A stretch of DNA of 46,793 nucleotides from assembly GCA_003021685.1 (NCBI GenBank), contig PXRO01000023.1, positions 1-46,793 on the forward strand. The letters run 5' to 3'. The translations under genes were made by a program, and so were the position numbers. The notes under the pieces were generated by a model. That model was not told the DNA's origin. It was given only the letters and a program-made list of their open reading frames with translations, and ran no database searches. Of this stretch, positions 24,818 through 33,295 are shown in pieces. The DNA comes from Halobacteriales archaeon QS_4_62_28 (GTDB lineage Archaea; Halobacteriota; Halobacteria; Halobacteriales; Haloarculaceae). How positions within the stretch are numbered: the stretch's first letter is position 1; each line of letters starts with the position of its first letter.

Positions 24818-25813
24818 GTGGCAGGACCGGTTCGATTCCGCTACTCGCCCGACCGCTGGACCGCCGGACGAGTACACGATGCACTCTACCAACCGCTCGA
24901 CGCGAAATTCGGCGCGGCGCTGTCCGGGCCGTGGTTTCGCCCGCCCGGTGGGTACGAAGCCAGACGCCTCTCGATGGATAACGGCGACCTGGCGCTGTTT
25001 TGCTGGTCGGACGACGACGCCTACTGGATCGGCAACACCGAAACGCCGGAGGCACTGTGGCGAACGGACAAGCGGACCTTCGAGGAAGCCCCCCACGAGA
25101 TGTCCCGGTGGGCAACACGTGAACTGCTCGCCCAGCTCGACGAAGAAGACACGTGGCTCGCCGAGTACGAGCACCTCTCGTGGTTTTTCCTGCCAGTCTT
25201 CTTCTCGAAGGACGGCCGCGAGTCGACCCGCTCTTTCTTCCGTGACCACGCTGGTGGCTTCCCCGATGCCGACCGGGACGAGGCACTGGCGTTCTACGAG
25301 GCCCTGCTCTCGACGGGCGTGCTCGACGAGCACCGGTACACGATGGCCAGCAAACTCGGTACCAGCGACGGCGTCGACCTGACCCGGATGCAGGCGACGA
25401 TGGGCGAGTTCAATACCGCGAAGTTACTGGCCGACGCCGGCCACGACTTCGAACCCGAAGTCGAACTCGGGTCGGGCCACGCGCTCGATTTTCAGGTCGA
25501 CGACATCCTCGTCGAGGTGACCCGCCCTCAGCCCCCGCGCCGGCGCTCGATCAATTCACCGATCGGCGCGCTCAAGGCCACTGGTGACGCGAAGACGCGC
25601 GACCAGATCGCGATCCACGGCAACGCCGCCCTCTTTGTCGACTGCTCGTCGTTTCCCGACGACGACTGGGCCAGGATTCTGGGTGAGCGCCCCGACGTGG
25701 GCCACGAACCCGCCGTCGTCTTCCGGATGCGCCCCGACGGCACGACCGAGGGCTACGTCAAGGGGACGCTCCGTCTCGATGTCGAGCGCGTCCTCGACCA
25801 GCCCGCCACGTAA
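24818..25813 (+). CDS. DUF5784 family protein, 331 aa
   Basis: This resembles the haloarchaeal DUF5784 family, judged by the start AGPVRFRYSPDRWTAGRV and the core RTKRTFEEAPHEMSRWAT-like region. The C-terminal half holds a likely PD-(D/E)xK-like nuclease core: FNTAKLLADAGHDFEPEVEL, DFQVDDILVEVTRPQPPRRR and ALFVDCSSFPDDDW. Here the D-then-EV-x pattern resembles restriction-endonuclease-fold proteins, but a lysine is replaced by T-R. I chose GTG 24818, because upstream sequence is non-coding in character and the family starts there; an ATG exists only further inside. It is monocistronic and divergent from the DUF5786 gene. The function is unknown, with a possible nucleic-acid role. Confidence 0.75.
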   Translation: MAGPVRFRYSPDRWTAGRVHDALYQPLDAKFGAALSGPWFRPPGGYEARRLSMDNGDLALFCWSDDDAYWIGNTETPEALWRTDKRTFEEAPHEMSRWATRELLAQLDEEDTWLAEYEHLSWFFLPVFFSKDGRESTRSFFRDHAGGFPDADRDEALAFYEALLSTGVLDEHRYTMASKLGTSDGVDLTRMQATMGEFNTAKLLADAGHDFEPEVELGSGHALDFQVDDILVEVTRPQPPRRRSINSPIGALKATGDAKTRDQIAIHGNAALFVDCSSFPDDDWARILGERPDVGHEPAVVFRMRPDGTTEGYVKGTLRLDVERVLDQPAT

Positions 25814-26054
25814 CTCGTTTCCGACGTAGGCACCGGCCGCCACCGCAGGAGTGTTCCGGCGTCGAAGTCGCTTCGCTCGGCAAACGTCCGCCAACCGCAC
25901 GATCACTTCCTGCTTTTCCTTTTGCTGGGCCGCTTCTTCGAGACTCGCTCTTGCGAAGTAGATTATTGGTCAGATAGAGCTGGCGCTGTGAAAGCGTAGC
26001 GGGCAAGGGTGACGCGAGAGCGTCACTCGAATGTAATGTTCCCGTTTGAGCTGT

Positions 26055-26319
26055 TGATCGCGGCAGCGATCGGAGATACGTCGTTCCCGCGAAATCTGCT
26101 GACGAATCGACCGTGCGACTCCTCTTCGATACCCACGGGGAGGAGTCGCTGACTGTCTACACTGATGGATTTCGAGCGTACGATCCACTCGAAGATGACG
26201 AGAATCACCAGCGAGAAGCGGTCATCACACCGTATCTACGAGTCTTCCAGCTTCGCTGTCGAATCCTACGCAAACCCGGTCGAGAAGCTCTCAAAGAAAT
26301 CGTTCGAACTGTGCTCTAA
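26055..26319 (+). pseudogene. IS1595-type (ISXO2-like) transposase remnant with internal deletion
   Basis: Reading from about 26075, the frame gives the ISXO2-like DDE transposase core RYVVPAKSADESTVRLLF, then ESLTVYTDGFRAYDPLEDDE and, directly after NHQREAVI, TPYLRVFQLR and RKPGREALKEIVRTVL, the family C-terminus. The segment that should separate these parts (about 40 residues carrying the last acidic and SHRGxSKDK-type motifs) is missing without loss of frame. Upstream, the frame breaks near 26055, and no N-terminal zinc-binding domain is present. The element ends are not identified. It cannot encode an active transposase. Confidence 0.75.
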
Positions 26320-26365
26320 CTCACCAACAACGCGCTTCCCAAGAGCGAACGGGAAGTGATTTCGC

Positions 26366-26737
26366 CTACTCCTCGATCGGGATGGACTTCCCTTTGGTTG
26401 TGGCGTCCTCGATGGATGGGAGGTATACATCAAGGATCCCGTTTTGATATCGGGCCCTGATGTTGTCGTCATCAATCTCCTTTGGCATCCGGAAGGACCG
26501 ACGGTAGGTCCGCGTTTGATCACGGCGGTTGTCCTCGTGTTCAGCCGCGACCGTTAGACGTCCTTCGTACCAACCAACCTCGATGTCATCGCGCTCGAAC
26601 CCTGGCATTTCGACGCTGAGGACGAACTCGCCGTCCTGTTCGTAGAGTTCGTAGTCGTCCGAACCGGTGCCAAACAGACGTGATTGACTGCCGGTGCCGG
26701 AAAGCCATGAGCTGGCTGAGTTAGTTGGTAACGCCAT
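26366..26737 (-). CDS. Hsp20/alpha-crystallin small heat shock protein, 123 aa
   Basis: This is a small heat shock protein that holds unfolding proteins in a refoldable state. The alpha-crystallin domain is clear, from YELYEQDGEFVLSVEMPGF through EVGWYEGRLTVAAEHE to the signature RSFRMPKEIDDDNIRARY, then NGILDVYLPSI. The C-terminal I-x-I anchor is seen as KSIPIEE. A short Ser-rich N-terminus (MALPTNSASSWLSG) is usual for haloarchaeal members. I chose the second of two adjacent ATGs because the upstream gaggtgat ribosome-binding site is then better spaced. The gene lies between an IS relic and an integrase relic, but is itself intact. Confidence 0.92.
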   Translation of the reverse strand: MALPTNSASSWLSGTGSQSRLFGTGSDDYELYEQDGEFVLSVEMPGFERDDIEVGWYEGRLTVAAEHEDNRRDQTRTYRRSFRMPKEIDDDNIRARYQNGILDVYLPSIEDATTKGKSIPIEE

Positions 26738-26859
26738 CATACATCACCTCAGCGTAGGATTGGTCGTAATTCGTAATCAATTTTTCGTGAGAGTCTGTGA
26801 TTTACTAACGAATGAGATCTTAAGGGCGCTGAGTGCGATCCTCTTTTGTGACAGATATA

Positions 26860-27058
26860 TGCCATACATGTTGAACGGTTTTTTCAAATAGCTGTATCCG
26901 TCGACCTCGTTCGGGTTTTCCCCGATGTTGAGCAGTCAATCGGCCAGTTCGCGGCGGTGTTCCCAGTACGCCATCTCCTGTTTGGGGTCCAGATATGCGT
27001 GGGAATCCTCAGTTACGAGGACGATCCCGTCAACTTTGTTCTCGTCGCTGTGCGTCAT
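26860..27058 (-). pseudogene. Decayed N-terminus of a haloarchaeal tyrosine integrase
   Basis: From ATG 27058 the minus strand reads DSHAYLDPKQEMAYWEHRRE, then LAD, a TGA stop at 26936-26938, and then, in the same frame, LLNIGENPNEVDGYSYL. Haloarchaeal integrases begin with a SAM-like DNA-binding domain of the pattern (A)YL..RQ...Y..HR..L..WLL..GK.P...GY; here the W codon has become a stop (TGG to TGA), and homology fades after position 26880. It lies just outside the distal att copy of the tRNA-Thr element. It is best read as a relic of an older integration at the same tRNA. Confidence 0.55.
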
Positions 27059-27256
27059 GATTCGTCATTTCTCCACCCAGATCTTAGCACTAGCAACCAG
27101 CAACGTTTAAATTTCTTTGCACATATGCCTGACTGTTCCTCGGAATCGCATGGCAGCGCCGGGGTACCGACTTTCCACCCGGCCACTCGTTCTTTCACAC
27201 CGGTTATGGGTACACCGACGGAGAAAGGCTGAAACGCCCGAAAACAGGGGAAAGAG

Positions 27257-27306
27257 AGCCTAGGCCGGGATTTGAACCCGGGCTCTCGTCCTTACCAAGG
27301 ACGCGC
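27257..27306 (-). repeat. Distal attachment site (attL): 50-bp copy of the tRNA-Thr 3' half
   Basis: The 50 bp are identical to 41027-41076, covering the anticodon stem-loop to the discriminator base of tRNA-Thr(GGT). Identity ends at the anticodon stem, and the 5' half of a tRNA is absent. This is the product expected when a tyrosine integrase recombines in the anticodon loop and the incoming element restores the tRNA. Confidence 0.92.
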
Positions 27307-27426
27307 AGGGCCGCTACCCCAAATCAAGCGTTTAGCGGGGGATCTCGCCGGCATTCTTCCCAGGCCAACTGCTCTTACGAGGTCATACTAACGCCACTTA
27401 TAAAGAATACGGGGGTAGACCCACGT

Positions 27427-27552
27427 ATGCTGAACCAAGACCAGTCTGTTTCGCTAATTAAAGTGGCGAAACGAAGGCTCCACGCGATGAGGCGGGGAGT
27501 GGTGTTTCCTCAAGAGCATCGGGAAACCACATATATACTCTTCGGGCGGTAG
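27427..27552 (+). CDS. Possible 41-aa small protein
   Basis: A 41-codon frame starts at ATG 27427, 27 bp after a tataaag word at 27400, and encodes a basic peptide (MLNQDQSVSLIKVAKRRLHA and so on). It ends 13 bp before the next gene. Its end overlaps the probable promoter of that gene, so it may be a leader region rather than a gene. No homologue is recognised. Confidence 0.3.
   Translation: MLNQDQSVSLIKVAKRRLHAMRRGVVFPQEHRETTYILFGR
27531..27540 (+). promoter_or_regulatory. Probable TATA box of the repeat-protein/PIN operon
   Basis: The word acatatatac lies about 26-35 bp before ATG 27566, the spacing expected for a leaderless haloarchaeal mRNA. Confidence 0.45.
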
Positions 27553-27565
27553 TTCTTCCTGAGTA

Positions 27566-28525
27566 ATGACAGACGGAGAGGGTGAGTCCGAGGAAAAGCA
27601 AGAGGATTCTGAATCAAGTGATACTACGGAGATTCCCGATTCAGCCTTAACAATAGCGGCGTTTAATTCCACAGAAAATTCGGGCTTGTTTTCCGCTCTC
27701 AAGGCGATGGAATCCTTGAACAACTCGGAGATGTTCTCAGCGTTGAATCAGATGAATTCGTTAGAGAACTCCGGGGTGTCCTCGGCTCTTAGGGCGATGG
27801 ATTCTCTGGATAATTCAAGCGTTCTCTCAGCAATGAACGGAATGGATGCGCTCAGGAATCCCGCGATGTATTCGGCCATTGGTTCGCTGAATGGCCTCGA
27901 TTCCTCAATATCATCTACCCTGCGTGTGATGAGTGAGTACGATTCGCTTCAATCTCCTATGATGGGTCAATTGGATTCTGGACTCCTCTCTACAATAAAC
28001 GCTATAGGGAACTTGGATTCTGCCGTTTATCGTGTAGGCCACCTGGATTCAACACTATTCTCAGCAATGAGGGCGATGGAGAATCTGGAAACCACACTCC
28101 CTACACTCATTGCGGCAAGTCAGTTTGATTCATCTCTCTTTTCGGGGCTTGACGCAATCGACGATCTTGATCATACTCTCCAAACTGGTTCGCTGATTAG
28201 TCCTGAAGTATCTGGTACAGTTGGAACCCGCTCACAGTCTCCAGTTTTATCTACAACTGATGTTCAAGAGCCGTTTGAGGATTCGACCTACATAGCATCT
28301 GAGATTGAGGATTACCTGTACGAGATAAGAACCCAACTCGCATTCCGGCGTACGTATCAGGCTTTGGAGGTTTTCGGAAATAAAATTGATAGAAGCAATT
28401 TGCTGTTTATTTCCTTTCAGTTATTGAATTCATTGCCCGCATTCATTGGCGGGACGGAGGGAAAGGCCGCGACAGTAGTTGGCTCAGTTCTTGGTATCAT
28501 CGTCTTTGAGAGAACGCGGGAATAA
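27566..28525 (+). CDS. Repeat protein of unknown function, upstream partner of PIN gene, 319 aa
   Basis: An acidic start (TDGEGESEEKQEDSESSD) is followed from about residue 36 to 200 by imperfect repeats of roughly 17-18 residues with the pattern N/D-S-x-hydrophobic-FSAL-x-x-M-x-S-L-x (for example NSGLFSALKAMESLNNSE, NSGVSSALRAMDSLDN). They are predicted to be helical hairpins or a solenoid with conserved Ser, Asn and Met. The last 100 residues are different: a charged helical stretch (EIEDYLYEIRTQLAFRRTY), then a hydrophobic segment near the end (AATVVGSVLGIIVF) that could touch the membrane. I do not recognise the family. It lies 43 bp ahead of a PIN-domain gene and is probably co-transcribed, so it could be its antitoxin or sensor; this is inferred from gene order only. 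Its base composition is less GC-rich than the chromosome. Confidence 0.7.
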   Translation: MTDGEGESEEKQEDSESSDTTEIPDSALTIAAFNSTENSGLFSALKAMESLNNSEMFSALNQMNSLENSGVSSALRAMDSLDNSSVLSAMNGMDALRNPAMYSAIGSLNGLDSSISSTLRVMSEYDSLQSPMMGQLDSGLLSTINAIGNLDSAVYRVGHLDSTLFSAMRAMENLETTLPTLIAASQFDSSLFSGLDAIDDLDHTLQTGSLISPEVSGTVGTRSQSPVLSTTDVQEPFEDSTYIASEIEDYLYEIRTQLAFRRTYQALEVFGNKIDRSNLLFISFQLLNSLPAFIGGTEGKAATVVGSVLGIIVFERTRE

Positions 28526-28568
28526 TCCCCTACAGTTTGAAAACGTTAGAATACGACTGTACTGATGG

Positions 28569-29171
28569 ATGGATTCTGAGCATCCGGCTAAGAAAATCAT
28601 CTTGGTTGACACGAGTTCTTTCATCACCCTTGTTGAAGCCGGTGCAGAGAATCTTCTCTATGGGAGGAGTGAATCGGTCAAAGTACCAGAACACGTTGTC
28701 TCAGAAGTCACCGATGAACCCGTGATGAGTGAACTGCACCGCGCAATTCATTCATACGACCTGACGGTGTCACAGACCGACCATATCGCTCGAAGACACT
28801 TTCCTTACTACCGAGCGGCGGCTTTTCATCTCGATGAAACCACACCGTTCATTAGAGGGGAATTACATTGGAGCGGCGATGCGGCATTAGTCGGAACGGC
28901 ATTACATACGAGTAACGTGGAAATAGTGACCGATGACGGTTATCTTCGGCGGCGCTGTAGGGACTTGACCATCCCGGTAACTGGCTCCCTCGGTATCCTT
29001 CTTGACGCGGTTGATGAGAGCCAGATTTCTACTACTGAAGCACTTGAAATTCTTCAACAGATACAGCGGAGTTCAGCGTGGCTCGGAGACGACCTGATTG
29101 AACGAGTAGAGCGCGAAATCAAGGAGTCGAAACGCGATGAGGCGGCGAGCAGTCAGAACACTTCGAGGTAG
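28569..29171 (+). CDS. PIN-like ribonuclease domain protein, 200 aa
   Basis: The protein shows the PIN-fold acidic residues in order. These are Asp in ILVDTSSFITL (residue 14), Glu in VPEHVVSEVTDEPV, Asp in HWSGDAALVGTAL, and Asp-Asp in VEIVTDDGYLRRRC, as in DUF3368-like and VapC-like nucleases. Such proteins are usually RNases, often the toxin of a toxin-antitoxin pair. The C-terminus (about residues 150-200) is helical and charged. No VapB-like antitoxin is adjacent; the upstream repeat protein (27566) is the only candidate partner. The gene overlaps the end of the convergent type IIG gene by 19 bp. Confidence 0.78.
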   Translation: MDSEHPAKKIILVDTSSFITLVEAGAENLLYGRSESVKVPEHVVSEVTDEPVMSELHRAIHSYDLTVSQTDHIARRHFPYYRAAAFHLDETTPFIRGELHWSGDAALVGTALHTSNVEIVTDDGYLRRRCRDLTIPVTGSLGILLDAVDESQISTTEALEILQQIQRSSAWLGDDLIERVEREIKESKRDEAASSQNTSR

Positions 29172-32100
29172 TCCTCCACGACCTCGCGCTCGTCCTCGGT
29201 CAGGTCGAATAGGTCATACACAGCATCGTCAATTTCGCCTTCGAGGTCTTCGATATTCACGCTCTCCACCTCATCGCGGTCGGCCTCAAGGCGGCCAAGC
29301 AGTTCCTCAACGCCGTCGTCGCTTCGAGGGATAGGAATGGTCGTCTCCTCTTCACTCTTGACGTTGCGACCATCCACGGCGGCGTGAACATACTCGGCGC
29401 GGCGCATCCGGGCGTCGCGGTCGTCGGAGTACATCGCGGGGTCGTTGATTACGTCCGACCGTCCCGCCTGTACCGTGAAGTCGCCCTCCACGTCTCCCTG
29501 TACTTCGGCGCTGACCGGATACCGGCGCGTCTGCCACTCGTAGGTAATGTAGTCGAGTTCCCCGTCGTAATCGCCAAGGTACGCTTCGGGGAAGCGGTCG
29601 GTCTTGCTGTCGAGGTCGATAGAGTCCACGATCTCCTCTGCTCGCTCGCGCATCACTCCGAAGACGCCCGCGCTGTCTTCTGTTACACAGGGGATTGGGT
29701 TGACATACTGAGCGCGATATTCGTAGTAACCACCGGCTTTGACAGTCGCAATGTGCTTAAAGTAGTATTCCAGTACTTTTGAGTTGAGTTGACAGGTAAT
29801 TTCTTCGGTGAGCGTTTGCCAATCTTCTCCGAGCAGGGCCGCGTATGCTGTCTTGAAGTACCAAGTTCCCTCCTCATCTAGCATAAATGAGGGTTCATCT
29901 GTTATGTGGGCGAATACCGTTTTTGGGCGCTCAAACCGCTCAAGATTCCGCGGATACGCAAATTCCCACCAATTCTCGCTATCCTCCCACCTTCCACTTT
30001 GCCTACTACGCAACTCCGATTCGTGGGCTTGGAAATACTCCCAAGTTAGCGGGTATTCTTCTTCCAATCTGTCTACTGAGATTAGTTGGTCATCCCGGCT
30101 TCCCTCGCCCAACGATTCGTATGGGAGGATGACGTGGTTTCCCGACCACTCACAGCGCCAGCGTTGTACGTCACTCCCGCTAAGCCACGGGCGTAAGAGG
30201 TCTGTCTCAATTTCAAATTCTCTGGTTCCTCCACTTGGAACAACTGTTACTGTATCCCCTCCATCACCAGAACGTATCTGATGGGCGTCCATCACCTCCA
30301 CTACGTAGATCTTGTTAGAGCCTGTAGTTGGGCCGGGGAAGTTAGCATCTGTAATCTCTTCCATCCGCTTATCACCGTTCGATTCAATCTTGTCGAAGAT
30401 TTTCTGCTCTCGGGGTGGCATCAGCGCCCAATAATCGGTGCCAAGTTCTGACTGAGGGTAATCGAAAACGTCAATTAGATTGTCAGAATAGCCGGGTTCT
30501 CGGCGGTGTGTACGCACCGACTCAATAATCTCCTCGTCCAACTCTCGGTCGGAATCTTCGTCTGTGTCTGCTCGAACACGGACGCATCGAATTGAATTGG
30601 AACTCCGAGACTCCTCAGAAGATTCATCCTCTAAGATAACGACAGCCGGATAGTTTGTAGCGTCCTCAAAGACCCTAGAATCACGGAAGTCATATACTTC
30701 ACTAATTGTGGTATTTTCGAGGATTATTTGGCGTGTTTTCTCGCCATAGTCTGTAACGATAAACTGATTTGGAGTGATGAACCCGAGTTTTCCACTATCA
30801 TCGACTAACCAATCAAGGCCTCGCTCGTAGAATGGACAGTACAGGTCAAACTGACCCACAGCAGTCTCATAGAGACTCTGAATCATCTCTTTCTGCTCAT
30901 CCCTGATATTCTGAATATTCACATACGGTGGATTCCCGACGACGTAGTCGTAATCTAAGTAATTCTTCACGACGAGCGCCAGCACGGTGTCCTCGAACAT
31001 CTTGAACAGCCGCCCGTCGTTGTGTTCCTCTTTGAGATACCGAACGTTCTCAAGCATATCGTCCACGTAAGGCGCGAAAAACTCCTCTACGCCGGAATAC
31101 TCCTGTTCGGTGTGGTGGTGGATTCGTTCCTCAAGGCCGCTCTGATACGTCCAGTCGAAGTCGTCGCCGAACTCCTCGGCGAGTGCCATATGGTCTTTGA
31201 CGGTGTCCAGAACGCCTTGTAGCGCCGCGAAATACTCGCCGAAGTTCCCCACGCCCGTCTCCAATTGAATGGTGTCGAACAGCGGCATCCGAACGCGACG
31301 AACGAGGAACCCGTCTTCCGTCTCGGCTACCTCGTCCTCGTCAACTTCGACGGGAAGGGGAACGGGAATCCGCACGTCCTGCTCGTCCTCGGTCATCGCG
31401 TCGAACGTCATCTGTCGGGAGCCGTCGTCGCCGAGGTCGGCCCCGGTCAGTTCACGCTCGTTGCGTAAGGTGTCCGTCCGGTAGATGGGGAGCCGTCGAA
31501 TGGTGTAGTCGGGATGGGACTGTTTCGCTTCGCGGTACGCGGGGAGAATGGCGACGACGAAGCGAATCTGTGCCATCAGGACGGCGAATGGATGAATGTC
31601 GAGTCCGACGACGCGGGGGCGCGTACAGAGGTCTTGAAGGTGTTCCTTCCAGTCCGGGTCGTCCTCGTAGCGTTCCACGTCGGCGAGATACCGCTCGACG
31701 GCTTCGACAAGGAACGTCCCCGAACCACACGCCGGGTCGATGAGGCGTTCACCGGAGACGCCACGCTCGTAACCGACGCCGTCCATAATGTAGTCGATGA
31801 CCGGCTGAGGCGTGTAGAACTCACCGAGGGCTTTGCGCGTCTCCGGGTCGAAGTATCGCTGGTAGAGGTCGCCGAGGAGGTCGCCCTCTACGTCGCCGAA
31901 GTCGAAACGGAGGACGTTGAAGAAGACCTCGGCGACGGCGCGGCTGAAACGGTTTCGCGTGGCTTCACTAATCCGCTCTACTCCACCGGACTCCCGTGCG
32001 ACGGCCTCGAACTGGTTAGGGCCGGTTTCGTGACCGCGCGACAGTTCCTCCTCGTAGCCATCAGTCCACCAAACAAAAATGTCATCTTGGAACAAACCTT

Positions 32101-33055
32101 CAACCAACTGCTCTTGCATATCGTCGATGAGGTTGTCGGCGGCGATGGGGAAGGCGTCGAGGTTGATGCTCTGACCGAAGCCCTGTAAACCCCGGAAGTA
32201 GTCGTCCATCCCGTCGTACCCGGTTCCTGTGAAGAAGTCGTGGTCTTCCGTGGCCTTCGCAAGGAGTAGGCGCGCGAGGAGGGCGTGACCGCTTTCGAGA
32301 CAGAAGATAAAGTCCCGTAGCGACTGGTTCCCGTCGATGAAGGGTTCCCACGAGTCCGGTACCTCGTCCGGCTCGCTCGCGTAAGTCGCTTCCCAAAAGT
32401 CGTACGCGCCCTTGACGAACTTCGCCTCCTGCTCGTCGCGGAGTTCTTCAAGTAAGTCCATCATCCCAGTCACGAGGTCGGCGAACGGACTCCCTTCTTC
32501 GAGCCGGAAGGTATCGAAGAAGTGTTCTTGTCCGAGTTCGGCTTGCTCGTCCAGCGGGATGGGGTCGAGGTCTTCGAGGAATTGATTCACGTCGTCGGGA
32601 TTCGTGAGGTTGAACTCCCGCTTCTGGAGCGCGCTGACGATGTCGCGGGCATCACTCTCAGTAATCGACGCCGTCGATACCGCGATGAGGGGGTTATCGA
32701 CGCCCCGTCGATACAGCCGCAACTCCTCGCCGTTGGTCAGAACACCGTACTCAGCTCGCAGGAATTCCATATATCCGAACAGTTGCGATTCGTGGGGTGG
32801 GAGGTCACGCCCCGTAGTCTTGAACTCGTACACCGCAGTTACGGCTTCGTTCGAGTCGAGCGTGATATAGTCGGGGCGTCGGTCGTCGGGAAGGGTGAAC
32901 TCGCTCCGGAGGTCGGTGCCTGTTCCCTCGTAGTCGAGCGCATCGTAGAATCCGCGTTCCAGAAACAGATTCTCCACGTCGCGCTCGCTCATATCGTCGT
33001 CCGTTTGTTTGGCAATCGAACGAATGGAATCGTGGAGGGCAGAGACGTCCGGCAT
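29153..33055 (-). CDS. Type IIG restriction-modification enzyme (Eco57I-type), 1300 aa
   Basis: This is a single-chain restriction enzyme and N6-adenine methyltransferase. The N-terminal nuclease domain shows the PD-(D/E)xK pattern PDYITLDSNEAVTAVYEFKT (residues 61-80; Asp62, Glu77, Lys79). After a helical connector comes the MTase core: a GEFYTPQPVIDYIM approach, SAM motif I DPACGSGTFL (residues 440-449), and motif IV NPPYV (residues 708-712). The C-terminal TaqI-like specificity region follows (VEVMDAHQIRSGDGGDTV, then RPWLSGSDVQRWRCEWSG, and AAYAALLGEDW with GGYYEYRAQYVNPIPC), and a 100-residue acidic tail. All catalytic motifs are intact, so it is probably active. No separate specificity or methylase genes, and no BREX or DISARM genes, are adjacent. 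The recognition site cannot be read from sequence. Confidence 0.92.
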   Translation of the reverse strand: MPDVSALHDSIRSIAKQTDDDMSERDVENLFLERGFYDALDYEGTGTDLRSEFTLPDDRRPDYITLDSNEAVTAVYEFKTTGRDLPPHESQLFGYMEFLRAEYGVLTNGEELRLYRRGVDNPLIAVSTASITESDARDIVSALQKREFNLTNPDDVNQFLEDLDPIPLDEQAELGQEHFFDTFRLEEGSPFADLVTGMMDLLEELRDEQEAKFVKGAYDFWEATYASEPDEVPDSWEPFIDGNQSLRDFIFCLESGHALLARLLLAKATEDHDFFTGTGYDGMDDYFRGLQGFGQSINLDAFPIAADNLIDDMQEQLVEGLFQDDIFVWWTDGYEEELSRGHETGPNQFEAVARESGGVERISEATRNRFSRAVAEVFFNVLRFDFGDVEGDLLGDLYQRYFDPETRKALGEFYTPQPVIDYIMDGVGYERGVSGERLIDPACGSGTFLVEAVERYLADVERYEDDPDWKEHLQDLCTRPRVVGLDIHPFAVLMAQIRFVVAILPAYREAKQSHPDYTIRRLPIYRTDTLRNERELTGADLGDDGSRQMTFDAMTEDEQDVRIPVPLPVEVDEDEVAETEDGFLVRRVRMPLFDTIQLETGVGNFGEYFAALQGVLDTVKDHMALAEEFGDDFDWTYQSGLEERIHHHTEQEYSGVEEFFAPYVDDMLENVRYLKEEHNDGRLFKMFEDTVLALVVKNYLDYDYVVGNPPYVNIQNIRDEQKEMIQSLYETAVGQFDLYCPFYERGLDWLVDDSGKLGFITPNQFIVTDYGEKTRQIILENTTISEVYDFRDSRVFEDATNYPAVVILEDESSEESRSSNSIRCVRVRADTDEDSDRELDEEIIESVRTHRREPGYSDNLIDVFDYPQSELGTDYWALMPPREQKIFDKIESNGDKRMEEITDANFPGPTTGSNKIYVVEVMDAHQIRSGDGGDTVTVVPSGGTREFEIETDLLRPWLSGSDVQRWRCEWSGNHVILPYESLGEGSRDDQLISVDRLEEEYPLTWEYFQAHESELRSRQSGRWEDSENWWEFAYPRNLERFERPKTVFAHITDEPSFMLDEEGTWYFKTAYAALLGEDWQTLTEEITCQLNSKVLEYYFKHIATVKAGGYYEYRAQYVNPIPCVTEDSAGVFGVMRERAEEIVDSIDLDSKTDRFPEAYLGDYDGELDYITYEWQTRRYPVSAEVQGDVEGDFTVQAGRSDVINDPAMYSDDRDARMRRAEYVHAAVDGRNVKSEEETTIPIPRSDDGVEELLGRLEADRDEVESVNIEDLEGEIDDAVYDLFDLTEDEREVVEDYLEVF

Positions 33056-33295
33056 TAATCAGTTCCATTCGTTCACCAATTAAAAAGGTGAGTGAGAGAG
33101 ATATGGAGTAGATTGAGTGTCTGTTACATATTTTATTTGATTAGTTATTTATTATATGACAAATTAGAAACAAATAGGAACGTTCCTGAGTACCATTGGT
33201 TTCTCTAATAAGAGAAGCGTAAAATGGTGAGAAAACCGCGAAATGACCACTAAGCCCCGGGGGGATATGAACCAAAGGTTCAATAGCCTACTAAC
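33056..33295. other. AT-rich intergenic spacer upstream of the restriction enzyme and the integrase
   Basis: This 240 bp stretch contains long A/T runs (for example 33120-33180) and probably the promoter of the type IIG gene on the minus strand. The word ttaaaaagg just upstream of its start (about 33083) could be its TATA element. No gene is supported in it. Confidence 0.5.

Noticed and set aside
26023..26208. 61-codon minus-strand frame next to the IS1595-type remnant
   Set aside because: It runs antisense to the transposase remnant; the ending SSNGNITFE is not recognised and no start signal is visible.
27257..27360. A second, split tRNA-Thr gene with an intron
   Set aside because: Only the 3' half is tRNA-like. 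The sequence beyond contains gcctggg by chance but no D arm, and no splicing motif (bulge-helix-bulge) can be formed at the anticodon.
29153..33055. BREX PglX or DISARM methyltransferase
   Set aside because: The protein has its own N-terminal nuclease domain and no brx, drm or pgl genes are nearby; type IIG is the simpler reading.
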